From Pyramidobacter sp. YE332 (lineage in GTDB: Bacteria > Synergistota > Synergistia > Synergistales > Dethiosulfovibrionaceae): a stretch of DNA of 64,000 bases. The notes under the pieces were generated by a model that ran no database searches, had not been told where the DNA came from, and saw only the letters and a list, made by a program, of their open reading frames with translations. Location: positions 1,054,001-1,118,000 of the forward strand of contig NZ_CP133038.1 in the NCBI RefSeq assembly GCF_033060595.1, given 5' to 3'. Shown here piece after piece: positions 29,878 through 38,429 of this stretch (position 1 is the stretch's first letter; each line of letters opens with the position of its first letter). The translations under genes and the position numbers were made by a program.

Positions 29878-30318
29878 ATGATGGTACCGAGCATTTGGAA
29901 CGACAATCTGTTTGACGAACTGGAAAACGTGTTCAGCGACGGTTTCTTCCGCCGCAGCCCGCTGTACGGGCGCCGGGAGCGGAACATGATGAAGACCGAC
30001 GTGCGCGAGACGGAGAGCAATTATGAAGTCGACGTCGACCTGCCTGGCTTCAAAAAGGAAAACGTCAATGTCCAGCTGCAGAACGGCTATCTGACGATCA
30101 GCGCCGTCAGGCAGCACTCCAAGGAAGAGAAGGACGCCAAGGGTGCCTTCATCCGTCAGGAACGCTACGAGGGCAGCTGTTCGCGCAGCTTCTACGTAGG
30201 GGACGGCATCAAGAAGGAAGACATCAGCGCCAAGCTGGAAGACGGCATCCTGCGCTTGACCTTCCCGAAGAAGAGCGAAAAGGAACTCGAACAGAGCAAG
30301 CTGATCGAAATCGAATAG
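29878..30318 (+). CDS. Hsp20/alpha-crystallin family small heat-shock protein
   Basis: About 146 residues from ATG 29878 (or 29881). ATP-independent holdase chaperone. An N-terminal MMVPSIWNDNLFDELENVF region is followed by an alpha-crystallin domain (MKTDVRETESNYEVDVDLPG through GILRLTFPKK) and a C-terminal extension KLIEIE containing an I-x-I-type anchor. GAGGAGGAAATAAAG precedes 29878. An alternative in-frame ATG at 29788 also has a good ribosome site (AAGGAGG at 29777-29783) and would add 30 residues. The shorter start matches the usual family N-terminus. CIRCE control is described separately. Confidence 0.93.
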   Translation: MMVPSIWNDNLFDELENVFSDGFFRRSPLYGRRERNMMKTDVRETESNYEVDVDLPGFKKENVNVQLQNGYLTISAVRQHSKEEKDAKGAFIRQERYEGSCSRSFYVGDGIKKEDISAKLEDGILRLTFPKKSEKELEQSKLIEIE

Positions 30319-30327
30319 GCGTCTGCA

Positions 30328-30371
30328 GGCAGGCCGCCGGGAGCGAATCCCGGCGGCCTGCCGCGTTTTTT
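30328..30371 (+). terminator. hsp20 terminator
   Basis: Perfect 15-bp arms 30328-30342 and 30348-30362 (GGCAGGCCGCCGGGA and its complement), loop GCGAA, then GCG and a T run. Confidence 0.88.
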
Positions 30372-30385
30372 GGAAAGGGGCGCTC

Positions 30386-30418
30386 TCGAAGCGGCGTTTT
30401 ATGTGAACGCCGCTTCGA
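30386..30418. repeat. perfect inverted repeat upstream of nucleobase permease
   Basis: Arms 30386-30398 and 30406-30418 (TCGAAGCGGCGTT and its complement), loop 7 nt, no T run. It lies about 45 bp before a TATAAT box at 30465-30470, so an operator or leader structure is possible. Confidence 0.5.
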
Positions 30419-30505
30419 ATGGTTGGTTATGAATGATGTGCAACCGGTTTTACATTTTCTGTGCTATAATTCCGGCAGGATCAAAATTCACCCGGAGGTG
30501 TTTGT

Positions 30506-31873
30506 GTGATGGCTCGGAAAGAACTGGTATATGGAGTGGACGACGTTCCGTCATTGCCGATTTTGCTGCTGGCGGGCGCGCAGCACGTGCTCACGCTGTT
30601 CGGAGCGACGACGCTGGTGCCGCTGATTTTCGGCCCGGCGATGGGGATGACGCCGGCGCAGATCGGATTTTTCATTTCCTGCGTGTATTTCGCCATGGGA
30701 GTGTGCACGCTGATCCAGACCAGCCCGTTCGGTTCCGGGCTGCCGATCGTGCAGGGCTCGAGCTTCAGCTTCATCCCGCCGATCATGACGATCGTCGGCA
30801 TCTATTCGGCGCAGGGCACGAACGTGATCCTGCAGTACATCGGCGGGGCGCTGATCTCGGGGGGCGTGTGCCTGGTGCTGCTGGGGCAGTTCGGGCTGAT
30901 CGGACGGATCCGCCGCTTCGTCGGCCCGATCACGGTGGGCACGACGATCATGGCGATCGGCTTCTCGCTGGCTGGAACGGCCATCAGCGGCAACGCGGCC
31001 GGGTACTGGCCGGCCTCGCTGGCAGTGGTGGCGCTGATCTTCCTGTTCGGTCTGAAAGTCAAGGGGCGTTACGTCAACATCTTCTCGGTCCTTCTGAGCG
31101 TGGTCATCGTCTGGGGAGCGTGCTTCGCGCTGAGCAGTTCCGGCGTGTTCCAGCCGGGGCACCCCGTTTATATCGGTCTCGAGAACGTGAACGCGGCCAA
31201 GTGGTTCCAGTTCACGGGCTTTATGCCCTGGGGCATGCCGAAGTTCAGTCTGGTGGCGTTCGGCGCGATCTTGGCGGGCTTCTTTTCCGTCATCCTCGAG
31301 AGCATCGGCGACTATTTCAATGTCTGCAACGCGGCGGGACTGCCCGATCCGACGGAACAGCAGATCAGCCGGGGCATCCGCGCCGAGGGGCTGGGCTGCA
31401 TCTTCGGCGGCCTGACGGGGGCGGTGGCCTGCACGAGCTACACCGAGAACATCGGCCTGATCGGCCTGACGGGCGTGGCTTCGCGCTGGGTGGTGCGCGT
31501 CGGTGCGATCCTGTTGATCGGCATGAGCATGGTCGGCAAGTTCGGCGCGCTGGTGGCCACGCTGCCTGCGCCGATCATCGGCGGCTGTTACATCGCCCTG
31601 TTCGGCACCATCGGCGCGCTGGGCATCCAGGCGCTGACCCGCGCCGACATGCAGAAGCAGCGCAACGTGATGATCGTCGGCTTTTCCTTCCTGATGGCGC
31701 TGGGGCTGCCGGGCTGGGTGGAGGCGCAGAAGGAACTGTTCTTCGGCTGGGGCATTCCCGGCCAGATCCTCTGGGCGGTCGGCAAGACGTCGATGGCGGT
31801 GGCGGGCGTTTCGGCCTGTCTGCTGGACAATCTGATCCCCGGCACGCGCGAGGAGCGCGGCTTCAGGGACTGA
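30506..31873 (+). CDS. uracil/xanthine permease family (NCS2) transporter
   Basis: 455 residues, about 12-14 membrane helices. Proton-coupled uptake of xanthine, uric acid or uracil. The family motif region GSGLPIVQGSSFSFIPP and the later ILESIGDYFNVCNAAG and CTSYTENIGLIGLTGVASR (in place of the common QNNGVI) place it in the NCS2 family. The second motif is closer to the xanthine/urate branch, but substrate choice is uncertain. GTG 30506 or ATG 30509 may start it, and GGAGG at 30494-30498 serves both. It is flanked by terminators and stands alone. Confidence 0.88.
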   Translation: MMARKELVYGVDDVPSLPILLLAGAQHVLTLFGATTLVPLIFGPAMGMTPAQIGFFISCVYFAMGVCTLIQTSPFGSGLPIVQGSSFSFIPPIMTIVGIYSAQGTNVILQYIGGALISGGVCLVLLGQFGLIGRIRRFVGPITVGTTIMAIGFSLAGTAISGNAAGYWPASLAVVALIFLFGLKVKGRYVNIFSVLLSVVIVWGACFALSSSGVFQPGHPVYIGLENVNAAKWFQFTGFMPWGMPKFSLVAFGAILAGFFSVILESIGDYFNVCNAAGLPDPTEQQISRGIRAEGLGCIFGGLTGAVACTSYTENIGLIGLTGVASRWVVRVGAILLIGMSMVGKFGALVATLPAPIIGGCYIALFGTIGALGIQALTRADMQKQRNVMIVGFSFLMALGLPGWVEAQKELFFGWGIPGQILWAVGKTSMAVAGVSACLLDNLIPGTREERGFRD

Positions 31874-32063
31874 TCGCGATTTGAGAAGTTCTCGTTGAAA
31901 ATGCCGCACTGGAACCGTGCGGCAAAAAACATGCAGCGAATCCATGCGTTATTCACGCGGGGCGCTGTCAAAAGGCAAAAGTCTGAATCATTCAACAAAA
32001 AACGGTACCGGTACGGCGTAAAACGCAGCGCGAAACGGCAAAAGCTTTTTCGTGCCGCGTTTT

Positions 32064-32108
32064 TGTTCAAAGAAAACCCCCGGCTGTGCCGGGGGTTTTC
32101 TTTGAACA
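32064..32108. terminator. bidirectional terminator, 21-bp perfect stem
   Basis: Arms 32064-32084 and 32088-32108 are perfect complements with a 3-nt loop (TGT), containing AAAA and TTTT tracts. It lies between the permease and the convergent RES-protein gene. The 280-bp gap also holds a small GCCGCAC hairpin near 31902-31924 and nothing else. Confidence 0.8.
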
Positions 32109-32111
32109 AAA

Positions 32112-32140
32112 ATAGCGACCATTGTTTTGATGGTCGCTAT
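32112..32140. terminator. second hairpin of tandem terminator
   Basis: Arms 32112-32122 and 32130-32140 (ATAGCGACCAT and its complement), loop 7 nt. It directly follows the hairpin at 32064-32108 and is closest to the 3' end of the minus-strand AT-rich operon. Confidence 0.65.
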
Positions 32141-32154
32141 TATAAGCAAAAAAA

Positions 32155-33237
32155 CTATAGTTTTGTATAGGAATAGGAAATTGATTTTACGTCGTACACA
32201 CTTGTGTCAGTGCATTTGAAAAGAGAAGGGTTGAAAACTGCTAAATTAGCGCCATTTTTACACATCGTGCTTATGTATTCGATTCCATTATATCCTCTGC
32301 TGCGTATATAATCACTAATATACTGTGTCGGCAAATAATCGAGAGCGTTATCATTTCGCAGGGGTTTTGCAATTTCTTGTGAAATCATTTTAAGATGCTC
32401 AATGTTCATGGCATACTGCATAAAGTCAAATCCATAATCAATGCCAATAAACGGACTAATATGGTCAATACCTGCGAGGTTGATGACCTCAATGTCCTTT
32501 TGAAGTTTGAAACGACCAACTGTGACAAAGTCATATACACCTGCCCGGATTTCGTACAAGGTCGTTTCTGTTGAGTCAGAAAGATAAAGGATACTGATAC
32601 CCATTGGATTTACACGTCCGCCTTTTGCCTTGTTATCTGGAGGGGCCCCCATTTCTGTTTTCATAAATCCTTTTTCGTCAGGGCATATTCGTGAGCGATA
32701 CATTACTTCGCCTTTATGATGGAATTTTACAGCGCATCTCAGAAATATAAACAGCTTGTCCGTATTGATATAGTCGCCGTGAAAACGGTTCTTGCGCTTA
32801 ATTCCCTCGACGAAGTCACCCCAGCAATTATTCTTTAGAATTGAGTTTTCCTCTAAATAATCAAGATCCTGACACTGCTTAATAGCAACAGGGCTATCAA
32901 ATAATTCTGGCTGATCTTTATATCTTTTGGCGCAAATTGTGGTGATAAGCCGATATGCTCCATCAGGTTTTAAATTAAAAATTTGGCAGTTATTGCAAAG
33001 AATGTTCTTTATAAGATCTGTCTTCTCACGTGGAAAATCGGCAGATAAATCTGATACTGGGGTATAAATATCTAACAATCCATCAAAGAGCTCTGCTATA
33101 ATGGAATCTTTTCCAATTTCATATACATGGGTATTATGACTCCCGCAGAAATCGCAATCGCCAGTTGTTTTGTTCCCATCTATAATTGCTTTGATTTCTG
33201 TGTCAGCAAAACAATTACTGCAACAGAACATACGCAT
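32155..33237 (-). CDS. RES-domain protein with N-terminal zinc-ribbon/HEPN-RES-type region
   Basis: 360 residues. The N-terminus has paired cysteines (FCCSNC, then CDFC, later CNNC) typical of a zinc-binding region found ahead of RES domains. From about residue 175 a RES domain is visible. R lies in VMYRSRICP. A glycine- and Pro-rich GAPPDNKAKGGRVNPMGISI loop is followed by LYLSDSTETTLYEIRAG with the family Glu. GIEYISTMCKNGANLAVF may supply the family Ser. RES toxins degrade NAD+ in RES-Xre toxin-antitoxin pairs. No Xre antitoxin is adjacent here. The start overlaps the sce7725 stop by one base (TAATG), so the three genes form one operon. AT-rich, unlike its surroundings. Confidence 0.85.
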   Translation of the reverse strand: MRMFCCSNCFADTEIKAIIDGNKTTGDCDFCGSHNTHVYEIGKDSIIAELFDGLLDIYTPVSDLSADFPREKTDLIKNILCNNCQIFNLKPDGAYRLITTICAKRYKDQPELFDSPVAIKQCQDLDYLEENSILKNNCWGDFVEGIKRKNRFHGDYINTDKLFIFLRCAVKFHHKGEVMYRSRICPDEKGFMKTEMGAPPDNKAKGGRVNPMGISILYLSDSTETTLYEIRAGVYDFVTVGRFKLQKDIEVINLAGIDHISPFIGIDYGFDFMQYAMNIEHLKMISQEIAKPLRNDNALDYLPTQYISDYIRSRGYNGIEYISTMCKNGANLAVFNPSLFKCTDTSVYDVKSISYSYTKL

Positions 33238-34190
33238 TACCTCTCGCTAAGATATTTACCCATCAACTCCAGGTGGTGCATCAGCGAGAGTTTTTTTACT
33301 GTCCCGAGTCCTGGATAAGACTGTTGCTCGTGATGCTGTAAAAAAGTTTGGAGACCTGAGGTCATCTCAACAGGGTGCGGATCAGCATTGTACCACGCAG
33401 CTAGCTTTGATACTGCTTCGTAGAACTTCAAAGCAGGGTTTGTGATATCCTCGTTGGAATCCGAGACAAAATGCCTAACACGTAAAGTTTTGTCAGATGC
33501 AAAATACACTATATGAATAGCTACCGCATAGGGCGCAAATCCAGCTTCAAGGTACTCATTGCCAACTACTGAATAGTCAGAAAAACCGATAAAACCATCT
33601 TCTTTATAGAATAAATGGTCGTCAGAAAAGAATTCATCTTCGCTTTCTTGATAATCTGCGTTTCTACCTTGCCTTTCGAACTTGTCGTCAAGTAAAACTT
33701 TATGATGACGTACTTTACGCCTGAATACACTCTCATCCGGCATCAACACATAGCGGGGGACCTCTATTTCGAATGTGCTCTCGTATAGTTCTAAATAATC
33801 TCGATCAGTATTAATAACAAGCAAATCCGATTTATTAATGTTTTGTTCATCCCAAAACTCAAGCAAAACTTTTGCATTTTCCTGCATTATGAGTGACTTA
33901 ATTATAGTTGAATTCTCATATTGCTCTGAAAAACGCTGCTTATACGCAGCTTCTTTGGATTGTTTCTGAACATCTTGCCAATCAGACATAAAAGTACCCA
34001 CTGCGGGATTTCGTATAATCGAAATGGGATGTCCGATCTTAATAAACTCCGCCATCACATTTACAAGGGTAGGGGAGAGTTTTACAGGTTCAACAATGGG
34101 AGTAACGGAATCACCCAAGAGATCATTTGTCGCTAGCTCGCGTAGTGCAAGCAACTCGTATTGCCGGCCTCGAACATACGGGAAATACAT
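33237..34190 (-). CDS. sce7725 family protein
   Basis: 317 residues. The opening MYFPYVRGRQYELLALREL and the TPIVEPVKL segment are typical of the sce7725 family, which is regularly encoded next to sce7726. Biochemical function is not established. The fold hints at a TIM-barrel-like alternation (TPIVEPV, ISIIRNP, LLVINTDRD, RYVLMPD), similar to the so-called beta-family phage-related proteins, but this is inference. The ribosome site GGAGG lies in the last codons of the sce7726 gene, with a 3-bp gap. It is the middle gene of the operon. Confidence 0.85.
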   Translation of the reverse strand: MYFPYVRGRQYELLALRELATNDLLGDSVTPIVEPVKLSPTLVNVMAEFIKIGHPISIIRNPAVGTFMSDWQDVQKQSKEAAYKQRFSEQYENSTIIKSLIMQENAKVLLEFWDEQNINKSDLLVINTDRDYLELYESTFEIEVPRYVLMPDESVFRRKVRHHKVLLDDKFERQGRNADYQESEDEFFSDDHLFYKEDGFIGFSDYSVVGNEYLEAGFAPYAVAIHIVYFASDKTLRVRHFVSDSNEDITNPALKFYEAVSKLAAWYNADPHPVEMTSGLQTFLQHHEQQSYPGLGTVKKLSLMHHLELMGKYLSER

Positions 34191-34193
34191 AGA

Positions 34194-35051
34194 TTATCCT
34201 CCATATTTCTGATTTAAAAAGCCATTGATGGCTTGCCAGTCAGATGTCGATGGACTGGCAAAGTATATTAGGGATTTTAACTCGTATGGTATCTTCTTAA
34301 ATTCATTAACTCTAATTCTGTTGCGCTTCTTAAGCTGCTTAAGAGCCATCCTATAGGCGCGTACAATTGGAATCTGCGAGAACTGCTTTAGGCATTCGCC
34401 ATAATAGAACACCTGCGAAGCAACGGGGAGTTTGCCAAAATATTGTAACAATATGTTTTCATACTCGCGTTTGTGCAGTATCTTGAAAATGGCTGTATGA
34501 TCAAGTTGTGAGTTATTTTCTTCTGGTTCTTTCCGCAATTTTGTGCTGATTGTGTTCTGGGGAGTAAGTACATAAATACCTACCTGTGTACCTTGGAGAA
34601 TATTCACTGCACGTTCATATTGGCTTTCTGACGTGACAACACATACATGATTAAAAGCCTTAAAATAATCTCGCAACTGAGTGTCAAGACGATCAAAGGA
34701 GTCAAGATCTGTCTTTATCTCATATACAACTGCTTTGCCGTTAATTAAAATAAAATCAGCTTTCGATTTGCAAATTGGAACTTGTGTCAATGCTGTTGTA
34801 GTATTTACGCTGTGCTTCCCAAGCAAAAGTTTGTTGAGTAACGTGTTTTGATAGAAATATTCATTGCGGTAGGCTTTTGACATGAACTTATATATTTCAC
34901 TTATCAAGGCTCCGTTGTCTTTGTCCCTGGGGGCACTTACAAAACGTTGAATTACGGCTCCATAAGTGGTATCGTTAAAATTAGAATTAACCATGCTAAA
35001 GAGAAAATTTTGAGTAAAGAACCGATTTAAGATTAGATTATTTTCTGTCAA
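34194..35051 (-). CDS. sce7726 family protein (nuclease-like)
   Basis: 285 residues from TTG 35051, chosen because GGAGGGG lies about 10 bp upstream while the nearby ATG is followed at once by a stop. The central block SKADFILINGKAVVYEIKTDLDSFDRLDTQL contains a D and an E-x-K spaced as in PD-(D/E)xK nucleases (cite SKADFIL and YEIKTDLD). This is followed by YFKAFNHVCVVT. A helical C-terminal half completes the family pattern. First gene of the AT-rich operon. A TTGACT box with a weak TGTAGT lies about 60-85 bp upstream on the minus strand. The nuclease role is inferred from motif layout. Confidence 0.85.
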   Translation of the reverse strand: MTENNLILNRFFTQNFLFSMVNSNFNDTTYGAVIQRFVSAPRDKDNGALISEIYKFMSKAYRNEYFYQNTLLNKLLLGKHSVNTTTALTQVPICKSKADFILINGKAVVYEIKTDLDSFDRLDTQLRDYFKAFNHVCVVTSESQYERAVNILQGTQVGIYVLTPQNTISTKLRKEPEENNSQLDHTAIFKILHKREYENILLQYFGKLPVASQVFYYGECLKQFSQIPIVRAYRMALKQLKKRNRIRVNEFKKIPYELKSLIYFASPSTSDWQAINGFLNQKYGG

Positions 35052-35138
35052 ATCATGCCCCTCCCTTCGATTTAGTTACAACTACATTTTATTGTATCAT
35101 ATCAGTCAAGCTCTTGGGTTTCTGGTTATATTGGGGCC

Positions 35139-36275
35139 CAGAGCAATCGTTTACGAAACAAGCAAGCCCGTAGGCACGAGCCCCAAGACCTGCAGAGCCG
35201 TGGGGATGCCAAGCCCGCAGAGCTTTCGTTTGCTCCTCATCCCGCATTTGCACGTACTGCAGGTCTTCAGCATCTGTAAGGCGAGTTTCCGCAGAATATT
35301 CATCACTTCGGCCGCGTTCTTCGCTCTCGCTCGGCAGTCTTCAAGGTCTTCGAACTAGCTCAGGTCGTTGGAGAGGTAACATTCTCTTCTCTCGATGCGG
35401 CCATGATCCTTCTCCAGGGTGCTGGCATACTGTCCTTTGGCTTTGAGTTCTCTTGTGCTTGTGTCCTGAGCTTCGCTGCGCAGGTGCCAGATGATGTCGT
35501 CGTGCAGTTTCTTCTGATTTGCCTTTGACGGCGAGGACGTAATCTCCGCCCTTTTCGATGATCTTGGCGGCGATGTCCTTCTGCGTCCCCATGGCGTCGA
35601 TGGTGACGACGGTGTCTTTGACCTGAAAGAGATCCAGCAGTTCGGGGATGGCCGTGATCTCGTTGCTCTTCTCGTCGGTCTTGATCTGACCGAGGACCAG
35701 CTGCGCCCGACTGGCAAAAGCGGTGAGCACGTGACTGGCTTTCTGTTCGGAACTGCCGCTGCGGCATATGGTCTTGCCGTCGATGGCGACGGTCATGCCT
35801 CTTGACTCCGCCAGCTTGCCCAGGTGGACGCACAGCTCGCTCATCCAGGCGTTGAAGCGTTCGGACAACACGCGGGGATCGAGGCGGCTCAACACCTTGC
35901 CAAAGGTATCGTGAGAAGGGGTGCCGTGGCGGAAGTCGCAGAACGGTTCCAGATATTTCCTTTGATGATTGGCAAACATGGCCATTTCCGTGGAGGTATC
36001 CGTGTTGCAGATCACGGCCAGCACGCTGACCAGAAGGATATCCTGGAGCCGATAGTGGATCGCGTTGCCTGTGCGGAAGTCTTCGATTTCTGCCAGCAGT
36101 TCCAGAAATGTCTGGTTCATTCTCGTGCCTCCTGTCGAGGTTCTTGATGTTACTTTTATTCTACCGCAGGGAAGGCTGCTTGAGATTAAGAGAGACGTGC
36201 TCTTCTGGGAGACGTTCTTTCCTCACGGGCTTGCAGACGCTTTTCACGAGTCCTTTTTCGTAAGCGATTGTCCTG
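35139..36275 (-). pseudogene. decayed ISAs1-family element with broken transposase
   Basis: Minus-strand relative of the intact IS at 20121-21460. Its ends match with mismatches: CAGAGCAATCGTTTACG at 35139-35155 and, inverted, CAGGACAATCGCTTACG at 36259-36275. The transposase starts at ATG 36120 and is nearly identical for the first 190 residues or so. It then has an extra A near 35520 (GGCAAATCAG instead of GGCAATCAG). An internal deletion of about 190 bp near 35335-35345 fuses the middle to the C-terminal end. The region ahead of the start codon differs strongly from that of the intact copy. No clear target duplication. The element cannot transpose by itself. Confidence 0.9.
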
Positions 36276-36553
36276 GTATGGGGGATGCTCGTGGTGTCGG
36301 ACGGGGAATAGTTTCGTGAAGAAGAAAAGAGACATAATAACACAATATGAAATGTCCTGTTTTTCAAAGGCTTTTAGGCACAAGCCATAAAGGTTTGTGC
36401 AGGGATAGGGGCGTTTTTTTGCAGTTTCAAGTCCCTTGAATCAGCCAGAGAGATATGCTCCTCGGGGCAATCCTCTTCCTTTGTCATGCCGTAAATTTTA
36501 GGTGTCGAAGCGTTTTCACACATATTATACGTGCTATTTGCTCCGACCTTTGT
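36276..36553. other. intergenic AT-rich stretch, nothing firm
   Basis: This gap between the decayed IS and the exonuclease terminator holds only a 69-codon minus-strand frame (36374-36583) that starts inside a palindrome and has no recognisable product. A short stretch encoding CPEEHIS-like residues resembles the leader of the decayed IS (PEEHVS), suggesting leftover mobile DNA. Confidence 0.4.
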
Positions 36554-36624
36554 GGCTTTATAATAAATGTTAGTGGGAGGCAAACGATAATCGCTTGCCT
36601 CCCACTAACATTTATTATAAAGCC
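36554..36624. repeat. 71-bp perfect inverted repeat, probable terminator of exonuclease gene
   Basis: 30-bp perfect arms 36554-36583 and 36595-36624, loop ACGATAATCGC. The outer part is AT-rich (GGCTTTATAATAAATG), the inner part GC-rich. It lies 3 bp after the minus-strand exonuclease stop but lacks a proper T run on that strand. Confidence 0.65.
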
Positions 36625-36627
36625 TTT

Positions 36628-37218
36628 TTACCTTGCGAGCAGGCGGGCGGACGAGGCGTACTCGCGCGCGAACGCGGCGAAATCCATGTCGAGCCCGCGG
36701 ATCTTGCGCAGGATGCGCGCGAAGAGCTGAGCGCAGTAGCGGCAGTCGGTCAGCGCGCGGTGATGGCCGCCGGCGTCGAAGTCGAAGAAGCGGCTCAGGT
36801 TTTCCAGGCTGTAGCTGTTCAGTCCGGGAAAGGCCTGGCGGCTCAGCCTGAGCGTGTCGAAGACGGCGGGGCTGCTCCACTGGAGCCGCTGCCGCCGCAC
36901 GACGGGGTTGAGAAAGCTCATGTCGAACGGTGCGTTGTGCAGCACCAGCGGCGACGGTCCCACGAAGCTCACGAGCGCGGCGACGGCGTCGGCGGCGCGG
37001 GGCTGACCGCGGACCATGGCGTCGTCGATGCCGTGGATGGCGGAGACGTCGCGCGGGATGGGGCGCCCGGGATCGACCAGCATTTGAAAAGGCCGCTGCG
37101 AGCCATCGGGAAAGATTTTCAGAGCGGCGATCTCGACGATGCCGCACAAGGCGGGACTCAATCCGGTGGTTTCGATGTCGAGGGCGGTGAAGCCCGTTTC
37201 GGCGATGGAGAGAGGCAT
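36628..37218 (-). CDS. DnaQ-like 3'-5' exonuclease
   Basis: 196 residues, single DEDDh exonuclease domain. Exo I is FTALDIETTGLSP, Exo II is VLHNAPFDMSFL, and Exo III is HHRALTDCRYCAQL with the catalytic His, so all acidic residues are present. Similar stand-alone proteins act as proofreading subunits or in DNA repair or RNA processing. There is no polymerase or helicase domain attached. ATG 37218 is preceded by AAAGGAGG. Monocistronic, with a large palindrome immediately downstream. Confidence 0.88.
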   Translation of the reverse strand: MPLSIAETGFTALDIETTGLSPALCGIVEIAALKIFPDGSQRPFQMLVDPGRPIPRDVSAIHGIDDAMVRGQPRAADAVAALVSFVGPSPLVLHNAPFDMSFLNPVVRRQRLQWSSPAVFDTLRLSRQAFPGLNSYSLENLSRFFDFDAGGHHRALTDCRYCAQLFARILRKIRGLDMDFAAFAREYASSARLLAR

Positions 37219-37326
37219 GAGACGCCTCCTTTCTGTTTGCTGCTTGGGCGGCCCGAGAAGAGCCGTCCGACGTGAAAAAGTCTAGTGCAAAAGCGCGCGC
37301 TCTGTCAAGGGGCTGCGGCGCGGTTT

Positions 37327-37381
37327 AAAAAAGCGAAGGTTCCGGGCGGAAAATCCATTTCCCCGGAACCTTCGCCTTTTT
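37327..37381. terminator. terminator of the redox operon
   Basis: Arms 37333-37346 and 37362-37375 (GCGAAGGTTCCGGG and its complement) flanked by A6 and T5, so it can act on both strands. It lies 22 bp after the ferredoxin-gene stop. Confidence 0.85.
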
Positions 37382-37402
37382 GAGGATTTGTGCCGCCGGT
37401 TT

Positions 37403-38299
37403 TCAGGGACGTTCCGGCGACGGTTTGCGCCGCGCTTTCAGGCTTTGTTTGAGCGGCGGCGTCAGCGCGGCGACAGGGCAGACGTCCACGCACCGGCCGC
37501 AGCGGATGCATTCGCCGCCGTTGGTGCCCTGCGGCAGCCTCAGCGTCATCGGGCAGGACGCGGCGCAGCGCCCGCAGGCGACGCATTTTTTTTCGTCGAA
37601 GTCGTAACGGAGCAGGGCGATGCGGTTGAAGAAGCCGTAAAAGGCCCCCAGGGGGCACAGATATTTGCAGAAAGGGCGAAACGACTTCACCGACAGGACG
37701 ATCAGCGCGGTCAGCAGCGCGCTCTTCCACGTGAACAGCCATCCGGCCGCGCCGCGCAGACTTTCGTTCAGGCTCAGCAGCGTCCAGCCGCCCATCAGCG
37801 TGCCCGAAGGACAAATGTACTTGCAGAACCATGGAGAGCTGACGCCGGTTAGATCGTCGCGCACGAACAGCGGCAGGATGATGACGAACAGCGCCAGCAC
37901 GGCGTATTTCAGCCGCCTCAGGGCGCGGTCGCCGGGCAGATCGAGCCGCTTGCGCCCGAGCGGGATCTTGTACAGCAGGTCCTGGACCAGCCCGAACGGG
38001 CAGAGCCAGCCGCAAACGAAGCGTCCCAGCAGCGCGCCGAACGCGAACAGAAAACCCGTGACGTACAGCGGCAGCTGCGGCTCGAAGCCCGTCAGCATGG
38101 CCTGGAAGGAGCCGACCGGGCAGGCCCCCAGCGCGCCGGGGCAGGAATAGCAGTTTAGCCCGGGGACGCAGACGTTTTTCAGCGTGCCCGTGTAAATTTT
38201 GCCCTTCAGGAAGCCCGCCAGGTAGCCGTTGGTTACGGCCGTCCACAGCACCTGAACGGTCTGACGCAGCCGACCGCTCTTTTTCCGGGCGCTAGCCAA
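37403..38299 (-). CDS. NapH/MauN-like membrane 4Fe-4S ferredoxin
   Basis: 298 residues. Several membrane helices bear cysteine motifs typical of this family ([39 protein letters not shown]). Two C-terminal 4Fe-4S clusters follow, [12 protein letters not shown] and [12 protein letters not shown]. It probably passes electrons across or into the membrane. The likely start is TTG 38299, overlapping the preceding 45-codon gene by 8 bp. Third gene of an operon with TlpA and a small CxxC protein, which points to a periplasmic thiol or metal redox role. Confidence 0.87.
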   Translation of the reverse strand: MASARKKSGRLRQTVQVLWTAVTNGYLAGFLKGKIYTGTLKNVCVPGLNCYSCPGALGACPVGSFQAMLTGFEPQLPLYVTGFLFAFGALLGRFVCGWLCPFGLVQDLLYKIPLGRKRLDLPGDRALRRLKYAVLALFVIILPLFVRDDLTGVSSPWFCKYICPSGTLMGGWTLLSLNESLRGAAGWLFTWKSALLTALIVLSVKSFRPFCKYLCPLGAFYGFFNRIALLRYDFDEKKCVACGRCAASCPMTLRLPQGTNGGECIRCGRCVDVCPVAALTPPLKQSLKARRKPSPERP

Positions 38300-38429
38300 T
38301 GCCCACGCACTCCAGACAGATCTTGGCGGCCTTCTGGAACACGGCGAAGTTCTCGCCGCCCCACAACCCGGCGGCGATCAGGGCAGCGCCGGCGAGCAGA
38401 CACATCCAGCCCGCGCCGTATCTTTTCAT
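38292..38429 (-). CDS. CD1871A-like small CxxC membrane protein
   Basis: 45 residues, a very short gene. ATG 38427-38429 overlaps the tlpA stop by one base (TAATG), and the TAG stop lies inside the start of the ferredoxin gene. The protein is one helix ([14 protein letters not shown]) followed by a linker and ends [12 protein letters not shown]. The C-terminal CxxC plus GIG matches the small CD1871A family of clostridia, found next to similar ferredoxins. Probably a redox-active or metal-holding membrane partner of its two neighbours. Tight overlap on both sides supports it as real. Confidence 0.8.
   Translation of the reverse strand: MKRYGAGWMCLLAGAALIAAGLWGGENFAVFQKAAKICLECVGIG

Noticed and set aside
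32155-33237. Classical RES-Xre toxin-antitoxin pair
   Set aside because: The RES gene has no adjacent Xre/helix-turn-helix antitoxin gene. Its operon partners are sce7725 and sce7726 instead.
35129-36285. Target-site duplication around the decayed IS
   Set aside because: Flanks TATTGGGGCC and GTATGGGGGA share only a G run and a few bases, not a convincing 8-10 bp repeat.
36374-36583. 69-codon minus-strand frame
   Set aside because: Starts inside the 71-bp palindrome, has no convincing ribosome site and no recognisable protein. Probably leftover mobile DNA.
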